Assembly (NCBI GenBank): GCA_017353825.1
Contig: JAFMSC010000249.1
Span: forward strand, 1 to 6,591
Length of the DNA stretch: 6,591 nt
Direction: 5' to 3'
Source of the DNA: Hyphomicrobiaceae bacterium
GTDB lineage: Bacteria > Pseudomonadota > Alphaproteobacteria > Rhizobiales > Hyphomicrobiaceae
The notes beneath the pieces are model-generated. The model did no database searches. It saw nothing but the letters and a program-made list of their open reading frames with translations, and was not told the DNA's origin. Made by a program: the position numbers and the translations under genes. This document shows positions 1 through 5,595 of this stretch, one piece after another (within the stretch, counting starts at the first letter, position 1; the number at the start of each line of letters is the position of its first letter).

Positions 1-38
1 CGCCCGAGCGCCTGGCCGCGGAGCCCGCCTGATGCAGC

Positions 39-494
39 TCACAGTTGAAGACCTGCCCCGCCGTAAGCGGATGAACCTATCCAACTGCCGGTTTTAGGAC
101 CAAAGGTCTTCACTACACCGGGGGTGGGGAGGGCTGGCCGGAATGCTGATCCTTGGCGGCGCTGGACGGGCAGTTCGATCCTGAGTTTGTCGAGCAAGAG
201 CTTGAGATCGGGCTCGGGTTGGTGGGTGAGCTGCAGTTCACGTCTATCCGTTGTCGGCGCCATCACGTCGATCATCTGCACGGCGGAGAACTTTCTTTTT
301 GCGTTGATCGGAGGAACATGCCCGCGCACTACCGCAGCCGGCGTTGCGACGGAAATCCCCTTGGTCTTCACTACCCGCGTTTCCAGCTTTTCGCGCCAAG
401 CAACATCAATAACTTGGGGCACGAAAGTCCAGAAAACCGGGGTTGAATCGGCTATCCAGAAACTACGCTGCAGGGCAGCACGCCTTTCATCCAT
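39..494 (-). pseudogene. Truncated ORF, possible C-terminal remnant of an IS transposase
   Basis: A 151-residue reading frame from an ATG at 494, closed upstream by an in-frame TAG at 521-519, so nothing N-terminal to it survives here. It is richer in Lys, Val, Ile and Thr than shadow frames in the rest of the window. Its DNA is less GC-rich than the neighbours, most clearly at about 240-480. The middle segment (MIDVMAPTTDRRELQLTHQP, followed by EPDLKLLLDKLRIELP) resembles, from memory, the tail of IS1634/IS4-type transposases, which often end in a 'DVxxPTTDGRxLxLxRYTQPEP...LLLxxLxLxLP' pattern. No DDE catalytic residues can be seen, because the part that would hold them is absent. There is no clear ribosome binding site. 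I read it as a decayed mobile-element fragment. It could also be a small hypothetical gene. The family assignment is recollection, not a search result. Confidence 0.35.
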
Positions 495-797
495 CCGGGT
501 GCGCCCAGCGAATGGAAACTAAGTCGGGCCAGCGGCACGGTCGATGCCGCTGGAACGGGGCCTGCGCTGGCGAACGAACTCCACACCATCTGGATGTCCG
601 ACCAACGACGCGACGAGGGCACCGGGCGTTCCCGGACGAGCGCGAGGGCAGGTTTCAGGGCTCCGTCTTCAGATCAGGAGGCGACGCTCGCCCGGCGGTC
701 GGGCTTTGGCGGTCGTAAGGGCGAAGAGGGAGGAAGGAAATGCCCGACCGCGATACCCGACGCCTGGCTGCCATCGGCAAACGAGGGCGAAGCCAAT
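495..797. other. Non-coding stretch between the remnant and the hydratase 3' end
   Basis: No convincing gene was found on either strand. The minus-strand hydratase frame stays open through it down to 655, but that extension (from about residue 241 of the unbroken frame) is Arg/Pro-rich and looks like translated non-coding DNA following a frameshift. The stretch holds the hairpin at 529-553 and a weak GCCCG/CGGGC stem at 690-704. There is also a purine-rich GGGAGGAAGG on the plus strand at 728-737, directly before an ATG that opens only 25 codons. No T-rich terminator tract follows the hydratase stop on the minus strand. Confidence 0.5.
529..553. repeat. Perfect 9-bp inverted repeat (hairpin)
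   Basis: CCAGCGGCA at 529-537 and TGCCGCTGG at 545-553 are exact reverse complements around a 7-base loop (538-544). No run of T follows on either strand, so a standard intrinsic terminator is not supported. It sits just upstream of the truncated transposase-like frame. It could be a REP-type palindrome, part of a mobile-element end, or a factor-dependent transcription end. Confidence 0.5.
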
Positions 798-1563
798 CTA
801 TTCGACCATCAAGGTGATCACGCCGAGCGGTCCGAAATCGGCATTTGTGGCGGCCGGGGCGCAGGGGCACGGGCGTGGTGCAGGTACCGGTCGTCACGAT
901 CTGGCCACGCCGGAGGCCGCCGGCGGGAAGCGGCTGCGCGTTGGCGAGTTCCTCAAGGGCCCTCAGCGGATCGCCCAAGACCTTGGCCGCGTTGCCGGAC
1001 TGGATGAGCGTGCCTTCAAGCGCAAGAACGATTTCGATGCCTGCGAGGTCGATGCCGCGCCAGTTCAAGACTCCAGCTCCCGCGATGAACGCGCCGTTGC
1101 CCATGTCGTCGGCGAGCTTCAGGAGGTCCGGCGCATCGGCCGGCCAGCGGCAATCGGCGATTTCCATGGCTGGCACGATGGCCTCGACGCTGGCTTCGAT
1201 CTCCTCGCGCGCGTAGGGCGCCGCGCGCCGAGGCAGATCACGGCCGAGCAGGAACGCGACCTCGCATTCGATGAGCGGGGCCACGAATTGGGCGAGCGGC
1301 ACGACGGCGGGTGAGGTGTGGAAGAACGGCGCCAGCAGCGCGCCGGCGACCGGCTTGTTCGTGCCATAGCGCTGCTGCTGGGCGGCCGTGAGAGCCGTCA
1401 CCTTCCAGGCGCGCACTTGGCCGCCGGCAAGCTTCGCCAGCTCCGATTGCACCAGGTAGGCGTCGGCCACATCGGCAACCGCGCCGCGCCATGGTGCGGG
1501 ATCGAGCGCGCCGGCCCTGGCGCGGGCTTCGGCGAGCCGCGCGGCGAGGGATGGAGCGCTCAT
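798..1563 (-). CDS. 2-oxopent-4-enoate hydratase / FAH-family protein, frameshifted near the 3' end
   Basis: MhpD-type member of the fumarylacetoacetate hydrolase superfamily. Relatives hydrate 2-hydroxypenta-2,4-dienoate, or handle related 2-oxo acids, in meta-cleavage pathways for aromatic compounds. Family signs are WKVTALT (residues 53-59), ECE at 99-101 with E134 as probable divalent-metal ligands, LADDMGNGAFIAG, and SGNAAKVLGDPLRALEELAN before GQIVTTGTCTTPVP. The unbroken frame runs on to 655 (302 residues), but its last 60 or so residues are not family-like. The expected ending ADFGPLGVITLMVE lies in the next frame, with a TAG at 800-798, which would give about 255 residues, normal for the family. 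Two missing bases near 852/853 would restore PG(D)ATNADFG. Whether this is a real mutation or a sequencing error is unknown. The ATG at 1563 overlaps the ferredoxin stop as ATGA, which suggests translational coupling. The exact substrate (hydratase versus decarboxylase subgroup) cannot be told. Confidence 0.85.
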
Positions 1564-1892
1564 AGGCCTGGCTCGGGGCTGAAGTATTTCTCGAACTTGC
1601 CCGTCATGCCGTCGAAGCTCTTACCATCGGCCGGCGGCTCCTTCTTGCCGGCGATGTTCGGCCAATCGAGCGCGTATTTGGCGTTGAGCTCGAGCCAACG
1701 TTCGGCGCCGGGCGCCGATTCCGGTTTGATCGCCTCGGCCGGGCACTCCGGCTCGCACACGCCACAGTGGATGCACTCGCTGGGGTCGATGACGAGCATG
1801 TTCTGGCCTTCGTAGAAGCAGTCGGCCGGACAGACGTCCACGCAATCCATGTACTTGCACTTGATGCAGTTCTCGGTCACGAGATAGGTCAT
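1560..1892 (-). CDS. fdxA: Ferredoxin FdxA, 7Fe type ([3Fe-4S][4Fe-4S])
   Basis: Soluble electron carrier of 110 residues, the normal length for FdxA. The cysteine pattern matches Azotobacter-type ferredoxin I shifted by one residue. C9, C17 and C50 should hold the [3Fe-4S] cluster and C21, C40, C43 and C46 the [4Fe-4S] cluster. C12 and C25 are the extra cysteines seen in the family. The C-terminal tail (from about residue 60, including WLELNAKYALDWPNI) is typical. I chose the ATG at 1892 because it gives the family start MTYLVTENCIKCKYMDC and has a strong GAGGAG site at 1904-1899. An in-frame ATG at 1916 would add eight residues encoded by the ribosome binding site itself. The gene lies 35 bases after the AroE-like gene and overlaps the hydratase start by 4 bases, so all three are probably co-transcribed. 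The redox partner is not visible in the window. Confidence 0.95.
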   Translation of the reverse strand: MTYLVTENCIKCKYMDCVDVCPADCFYEGQNMLVIDPSECIHCGVCEPECPAEAIKPESAPGAERWLELNAKYALDWPNIAGKKEPPADGKSFDGMTGKFEKYFSPEPGL

Positions 1893-1898
1893 CGCCCT

Positions 1899-1904
1899 CT
1901 CCTC
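1899..1904 (-). promoter_or_regulatory. Ribosome binding site of fdxA (decides the start)
   Basis: GAGGAG on the minus strand, six bases before the ATG at 1892. It lies inside the reading frame if the upstream ATG at 1916 is used, which argues for the downstream start. Confidence 0.8.
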
Positions 1905-1927
1905 TTCCCTGGGCACGAAGGCGGCGT

Positions 1928-2737
1928 TCAGAGGCGCTGCGCGCCGCGGACACCCAGAAACTCCATCATCAGCTCGAGCTGGCCATTCAGCATGTGCGTT
2001 CCGAGATGGACGGCGTAGCCGAGCGCCCTGGCCGCGGTCAGCAGCGGCGTCATCTCCGGCTTCATCACCACCTCGGCTACCAGCGAGGTTTTGTCGACGC
2101 TGTCGAGGTCGAACGCGTGGCCGTCGTCCGGTTTCAAGCCCAGCGAGGTGGCGTTCACGGCGACGTCATGGCCCGACGCATCGGCCGTGCCGAGCGCTAC
2201 CGTGCAGGCGGGGAAGGCCTTGGCGACGCCGGCGACGATATTCTGGGCCTTGGAGCGCGTGCGATTGTGGATGGTGATGGCCGCAGCGCCGCTGGCCGCG
2301 AGGGCGTAGGCCAGCGCAGTGCCCGCCCCGCCGGCGCCGGCAATGTAGAAGCTGCGGCCCTCGACCTGGTGATCGTGCGACTTGAGGCCAGACACGAAGC
2401 CGCGGCCGTCGAGCAGCGTGCCAACGAAGCGGCCGTCCGGCTCACGCCGTACGGCGTTGACCACGCGGGTGTAGGCGCCGTCCTCAACAAGCGCGTCGCA
2501 CAGCGCGGCCGCCTCCTGCTTGTGCGGGGCCGTTACGATGAAGCCCTTGAGATTGACAATCGACTTGAGCCCTGCCCAGCCGCGCGGCAGGTCGTCGCGC
2601 AGGATGCGGACCGCCACGCACACGGCATCGATTTTGCGGCAGGCGAAGTCGTCGTTGAACGCCATCGGCGTGCGCACATGGGCGATGGGATCGCCGATGA
2701 TGGCATAGAGATCGGTGGTGCCGGTGATCATGCGCAT
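1928..2737 (-). CDS. AroE-like shikimate/quinate dehydrogenase family protein with altered substrate pocket
   Basis: Two-domain NAD(P)-dependent oxidoreductase of the shikimate dehydrogenase family, 269 residues, normal length. The substrate-binding domain has GDPIAHVRTP (15-24), VTAPHK with the catalytic Lys at K73, VNAV (93-96) and LLDGRGF with the catalytic Asp at D110. The cofactor domain has GAGGAG (134-139), NRTRSKA (158-164, an NADP-type loop) and VNATSLG (194-200). Q253 near the C-terminus matches the usual substrate-contacting Gln. The SxS carboxylate-binding motif of true AroE is replaced by V21 and T23, and the NTD motif by LLD. This suggests a divergent paralogue, possibly catabolic, acting on a related cyclic hydroxy acid; the substrate is unknown. 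It heads the operon with fdxA and the hydratase. The start may be the ATG at 2731, whose spacing (9 bases) from the AAGG at 2744-2741 is better than that of the ATG at 2737 (3 bases). Confidence 0.88.
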   Translation of the reverse strand: MRMITGTTDLYAIIGDPIAHVRTPMAFNDDFACRKIDAVCVAVRILRDDLPRGWAGLKSIVNLKGFIVTAPHKQEAAALCDALVEDGAYTRVVNAVRREPDGRFVGTLLDGRGFVSGLKSHDHQVEGRSFYIAGAGGAGTALAYALAASGAAAITIHNRTRSKAQNIVAGVAKAFPACTVALGTADASGHDVAVNATSLGLKPDDGHAFDLDSVDKTSLVAEVVMKPEMTPLLTAARALGYAVHLGTHMLNGQLELMMEFLGVRGAQRL

Positions 2738-2743
2738 GGGCCT

Positions 2744-2761
2744 TAACTATCTAGTTAGATA
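2744..2761. promoter_or_regulatory. Two interlocking palindromes, likely repressor operator
   Basis: TAACTA-TC-TAGTTA occupies 2744-2757 and TATCTA-GT-TAGATA occupies 2748-2761. Both are perfect 6-base-arm dyads with a 2-base centre, offset by 4 bases. This AT-rich island in otherwise high-GC DNA overlaps the predicted -10 hexamer and start site of the AroE-like operon and ends seven bases before the first ATG. The size and symmetry suit a winged-helix repressor such as the MarR family, but the regulator type is inference and no regulator gene is in the window. Confidence 0.6.
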
Positions 2762-2787
2762 TGATCGGTCACGAGGCAACTTGTCAA
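2759..2787 (-). promoter_or_regulatory. Sigma-70-like promoter for the AroE-like/fdxA/hydratase operon
   Basis: On the minus strand a perfect TTGACA (2787-2782) is followed after 17 bases by TCATAT (2764-2759). An 18-base spacing would use CATATC instead. Transcription would start near 2752, leaving a leader of only about 15-20 bases. The -35 match is strong and the -10 match is moderate. The palindromic operator covers the -10 side. Confidence 0.6.
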
Positions 2788-3113
2788 TCGTTCGCGCCAC
2801 CCTTCGTCATGGGTCAGAAGCGTCCAGCGATTGGGAAGAGGCCCTGACGGGCAGCCTCGCGGACGGCGCGGTTCGGCCGGCCCGGCGGTTGGGCCGATGA
2901 GCATTTGCGACCCGAAACCCGCGCTTACCAGCACGGCGGGTCCGATTTTGGCGCGGCGGCCGAAGGGTGGATTCGGCGACGGGCCCTGATCGGTTGGGCC
3001 TGCTGCCAGGACGGATCCTGCCTGGCATGCCGGAGAAAGTCGATGGGCCTGATCTGTGCGCTCAATGTTCCCGGGCAAGGACGCGGGAGATCGAGCGCAC
3101 CTCCTGGGCCCGG
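2788..3113. other. Intergenic region between phnA and the AroE-like operon
   Basis: No gene was found. Reading frames here are Pro/Arg/Gly-rich with no family character. It contains a 6-bp stem (CGGCCC/GGGCCG at 2878-2883 and 2891-2896), the imperfect dyad at 3004-3027, and two copies of CGGTTGGGCC (2886-2895 and 2991-3000). No T-rich terminator follows phnA. The downstream promoter lies at the left border of the stretch. Confidence 0.5.
3004..3027. repeat. Imperfect dyad downstream of phnA
   Basis: TGCCAGG (3004-3010) and CCTGGCA (3021-3027) are exact 7-base inverted arms. The interior GGATCC (3013-3018) is also self-complementary, leaving two mismatched pairs. It lies about 90-110 bases past the phnA stop on the minus strand. 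It could be a transcript-end hairpin without a U-tract, or a protein site. Confidence 0.4.
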
Positions 3114-4373
3114 TCAGGCGTCCACGCCGTTGATGGCGAAGTCGAAGACGTGGAAGTTGCGCAGGCCGCCCTCGGCGGCCCTGGCGGCGTAGCCGGTATT
3201 GAGCGGCTTGTTGAGGATGAACGGAACTCTCGCTTCCGACATGCCGCCGTGCGAGCGCAGGCGGTGGTCGGCGAGCTCCGTCAGGTCGTGCTCGCTCTCC
3301 CGTCCGCCGATGCAGGTGCCGGCGTCGCCCAACACCGCCACATCGCCTTCCCTGTCCAAAGGCAGGCCGAAGCTGGCGGCAGCGGTCTCCTTATCATACA
3401 CGGCCGCGACGCCCGGCTGCGCCTGTGCGAGGGTCATGATCGCCTCCGGCGCCACCGATCGATCGTTCCTGTAGACCCGGACGAAGCCACCCAGCGCGCC
3501 ATGGTGGGCGACGAAGTAGTCCGTGATGGGGCAGATGACCGTGGTCTTGCCCGGGCCGAGCTCCGCGTCGAGAACGTCCTGCAACCAGACCACCCGGTAG
3601 CTGCCATCGGGGCGTGTCTTGTCGTTCATGCCGTGGTCGGCGGTGAGCGCCACGACCGCCCCCATAGCGTCGAGCCGGCCGAAGTAGGCGTCCATGTCCT
3701 GGTAGTAGCGCAGCGCCTCCGGCTCCTCAGGGGCGTACGTGTGCTGAATGTAGTCGGTGAGCGAGAGATACATGAGGAGCGGCGCCTCGCGCTCCATGAG
3801 CTTGACGCCGGCCGCAAGCACGAACAGCGACAGCTCGGCCGAGTAGAGGCCCGGCAGCGGCAGCCCAACCAGCTCCAACACGTCGGCGATGCCGTGCTCC
3901 GCCGGCGTGCAGGTATCGGCCTTCTCCGAAGAGAAGTTGATGCTCCCGCCCGCGATGTTCATGCCTTTGCCGAGCTGCTGGCGCAACTTGTCCTTTGCGG
4001 CGATGGAGACCACCTTGGCTCCGGCGCGCGAGAACGCGGCCAACACCGTCGCGGAGCGCATCAGCTCAGGCCCGGTCATCACCACGGCCTTGCCGGTGAC
4101 GGGATCGAGATAGAAGTTGCCGGATATGCCATGCACCGCCGGCAGGCTGCCCGTGACGATCGACACATTGTTGGGGCATGTGAAGCTGGGGATGACGCAC
4201 TCGGCGATGGCATTGAAGCCCAACTGCATGAAGCGGGCCGTGTTCGGGATGAGGCCCCGCTTCAGCGCCGCATCGAGGTAGGCGGGGTCGCCGCCATCGA
4301 TGCACACCACCACCACCGGCCGCGATGGCCAGCGATAGGTGGTGCCGTTCAGCTCAACCCTCGCCTTTTGCAT
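3114..4373 (-). CDS. phnA: Phosphonoacetate hydrolase
   Basis: Zinc-dependent enzyme of the alkaline phosphatase superfamily that cleaves the C-P bond of phosphonoacetate to acetate and phosphate. It is the last step of the PhnW-PhnY-PhnA route for 2-aminoethylphosphonate. At 419 residues it is close to the Sinorhizobium meliloti enzyme. Visible active-site parts are D26 in CIDGGDP, the nucleophile T65 in PSFTCPNN, D207 and H211 in TDYIQH, D246 and H247 in TADHGMN, and H375 in RSHGGMSE, which together supply the two-zinc ligand set. AAKDK (K127, K129) matches the substrate-contacting lysine region as I recall it. No signal peptide is seen, so it is probably cytoplasmic. The start at 4373 is supported by GAGGGG at 4387-4382, eight bases upstream. 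phnW, phnY and a phosphonate transporter are not in this window. A patterned 277-base region separates it from ypfJ. Confidence 0.95.
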   Translation of the reverse strand: MQKARVELNGTTYRWPSRPVVVVCIDGGDPAYLDAALKRGLIPNTARFMQLGFNAIAECVIPSFTCPNNVSIVTGSLPAVHGISGNFYLDPVTGKAVVMTGPELMRSATVLAAFSRAGAKVVSIAAKDKLRQQLGKGMNIAGGSINFSSEKADTCTPAEHGIADVLELVGLPLPGLYSAELSLFVLAAGVKLMEREAPLLMYLSLTDYIQHTYAPEEPEALRYYQDMDAYFGRLDAMGAVVALTADHGMNDKTRPDGSYRVVWLQDVLDAELGPGKTTVICPITDYFVAHHGALGGFVRVYRNDRSVAPEAIMTLAQAQPGVAAVYDKETAAASFGLPLDREGDVAVLGDAGTCIGGRESEHDLTELADHRLRSHGGMSEARVPFILNKPLNTGYAARAAEGGLRNFHVFDFAINGVDA

Positions 4374-4381
4374 GGGACGTT

Positions 4382-4387
4382 CCCCTC
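4382..4387 (-). promoter_or_regulatory. Ribosome binding site of phnA
   Basis: GAGGGG on the minus strand, eight bases before the ATG at 4373. This fixes the start that gives the family N-terminus with a short lead before the RPVVVVCIDGGDP strand. Confidence 0.65.
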
Positions 4388-4460
4388 GTCCATTTCAGAC
4401 GCCGCCACGGCTGCCCCCACGGCACCACAGTCCGGCCGCGATCGGCGCAGCGTTTGTGAT

Positions 4461-4480
4461 GCAAGGCAAGGCAGGGCAAG
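4461..4480. repeat. Four pentanucleotide units (GCAAG-type)
   Basis: GCAAG GCAAG GCAGG GCAAG in direct tandem with one substitution. It directly adjoins the longer-period array at 4481-4566. Non-coding, upstream of phnA. It may reflect replication slippage. Confidence 0.6.
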
Positions 4481-4566
4481 GCCCAGACGGGCCCCAGACA
4501 AGCCCTAAGCGGGCCCTAAACGGACCCAGAAACGGCCCCAGACACGCCCAGACACGCCTCGGGCGG
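4481..4566. repeat. Degenerate 10-11 bp tandem array upstream of phnA
   Basis: About eight consecutive units begin with GCCC or a near variant: GCCCAGACGG, GCCCCAGACAA, GCCCTAAGCGG, GCCCTAAACGG, ACCCAGAAACG, GCCCCAGACAC, GCCCAGACAC and GCCTCGGGCGG. Starts are at 4481, 4491, 4502, 4513, 4524, 4535, 4546 and 4556. The period is close to one helical turn, so equivalent bases face the same side of the DNA. On the strand of phnA the core reads TGTCTGGG. The array ends 107 bases before the phnA start. No protein-coding explanation is convincing. Confidence 0.7.
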
Positions 4567-4575
4567 GCCGCCCGA
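4559..4575. repeat. 17-base dyad at the right end of the tandem array
   Basis: TCGGGCGG (4559-4566) and CCGCCCGA (4568-4575) are exact inverted arms around a single G. As RNA it could form a 7-bp stem with a 3-base loop. It lies 76-92 bases beyond the ypfJ stop on the minus strand, without a following T-tract, so it may be a transcript-end hairpin for ypfJ or a protein site. Confidence 0.5.
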
Positions 4576-4650
4576 TGCCTTCCAGGCGAGCCTACCGGCA
4601 GCCGCCATCGACCGCCATCCGCAATGCGCGCGCCCATGGCGGGCCCAACG

Positions 4651-5595
4651 TCACAGCTGCGGGGCGCTGAAGGTGTCGCAGGCTTTCACCTGGCCGGATT
4701 CCAGGCCCCGGCGGAACCAGCGAACGCGCTGCTCCGAACTGCCGTGTGTGAAGGCGTCGGGGACGACGTAGCCCTGGGTACGGCGCTGGATCATGTCATC
4801 GCCGATAGCGGCCGCGGCGTTGAGGCCCTGCGCAATGTCGCCAGGCTCCAGCCGCGACTTCACCTGGTCGTTGAGCGAGGCCCAGACGCCGGCGAGACAG
4901 TCGGCCTGCAGCTCCATCCTGACCTGCAGGGCGTTGACCTCGGCCTCACTGCCGGCGCGCATCTTGGCCTGCTGCACGGCGTCGGCGATGCCGAGCTGGT
5001 TCTGCACGTGATGGCCGATCTCGTGCGCGATCACGTAGGCCTGGGCGAAGTCGCCCTGCGCGCCGAATCGACGCTTCATGAAGTCGTAGAACGCGAGGTC
5101 TACGTAGACCTTTTGGTCGAGTGGGCAGTAGAACGGCCCCATGGCGGATTGGCCGGGCCCGCACGCGGTGGGGGTGGTGCCGGAGAACAGCACCAGCGTG
5201 GGCTTCCGGTACTGTTTGCCGGCGGAGGCAAACACCCGACCCCAGACGTCCTCGGTGTCGGCGAGCACCTGGCGCACGAAGGTGCCCATGGCGTCGGTCG
5301 ACTGCTGGACGCCGGGGCGGCCGGGCAGGCCCTCTACGTCCGGCGCGCCCGTGTTCGGGCTCGGGCGCGGCATGTCGGGGATGCGCAGGCCGCCGCCGGT
5401 CAGCAGCGCCAGCGGGTTGATGCCGAGCAGCAGGCAGCCGATGCCGATGATGAGCAGCCAGCCGAGCCCGAGACCCCGGCCGCCGCCGATGGGGACGACG
5501 ACCCCGCCGCCTCCGGGGAACATGCCGCCGAAGCCGCCGCGTCCGCGCCGGTCCTCGACCTGATCGCTCTGGCGGTCTGCCTCGCCGTATCGCAT
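4651..5595 (-). CDS. ypfJ: YpfJ-family neutral zinc metallopeptidase, membrane anchored
   Basis: Member of the neutral zinc metallopeptidase family (Pfam Zn_peptidase, PF04228), 314 residues. The N-terminus is short, charged and Gly-rich (RGRGGFGGMFPGGGG). A single hydrophobic segment follows at about 42-60 (LGLGWLLIIGIGCLLLGI), then a Pro-rich linker and the catalytic domain, presumably in the periplasm. The zinc motif HEIGHH is at 191-196, and E228/D232 in MELQADC are candidates for the third ligand. C145 and C157 in the conserved CGPGQSAMGPFYCP segment may form a disulfide. The physiological substrate of this family is not established. The start at 5595 has GAGGA at 5606-5602, six bases upstream. 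Neighbouring genes on the same strand are more than 160 bases away on both sides, so it is probably its own transcription unit. Confidence 0.95.
   Translation of the reverse strand: MRYGEADRQSDQVEDRRGRGGFGGMFPGGGGVVVPIGGGRGLGLGWLLIIGIGCLLLGINPLALLTGGGLRIPDMPRPSPNTGAPDVEGLPGRPGVQQSTDAMGTFVRQVLADTEDVWGRVFASAGKQYRKPTLVLFSGTTPTACGPGQSAMGPFYCPLDQKVYVDLAFYDFMKRRFGAQGDFAQAYVIAHEIGHHVQNQLGIADAVQQAKMRAGSEAEVNALQVRMELQADCLAGVWASLNDQVKSRLEPGDIAQGLNAAAAIGDDMIQRRTQGYVVPDAFTHGSSEQRVRWFRRGLESGQVKACDTFSAPQL

Noticed and set aside
1..97. C-terminal end of a plus-strand gene entering from the left edge (frames ending at 32 or 97)
   Set aside because: The two candidate tails are 9 and 31 residues and carry no recognisable motif, so a gene cannot be supported.
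690..707. GCCCG/CGGGC stem followed by TTT as a plus-strand terminator
   Set aside because: Only five base pairs and three T, on the strand without genes. Expected by chance in GC-rich DNA.
655..797. C-terminal extension of the hydratase frame as a real domain
   Set aside because: The composition is Arg/Pro-rich, and the true family ending is present in the adjacent frame with a stop at 798-800.
1994..2746. 250-codon plus-strand frame antisense to the AroE-like gene
   Set aside because: Shadow of a gene with intact cofactor and catalytic motifs. No family character.
2755..3078. 107-codon minus-strand ORF between phnA and the AroE-like gene
   Set aside because: Pro/Gly/Arg-rich, no recognisable motif and no good ribosome binding site. 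It would run across the promoter and operator of the next operon.
2967..4508. 513-codon plus-strand reading frame antisense to phnA
   Set aside because: It is the mirror of a convincing phnA. The product is His/Arg/Gly-rich with no family pattern, as expected for a shadow frame in high-GC DNA.
4481..4566. CRISPR array
   Set aside because: Units are only 10-11 bases, degenerate and contiguous, without spacers and without cas genes.
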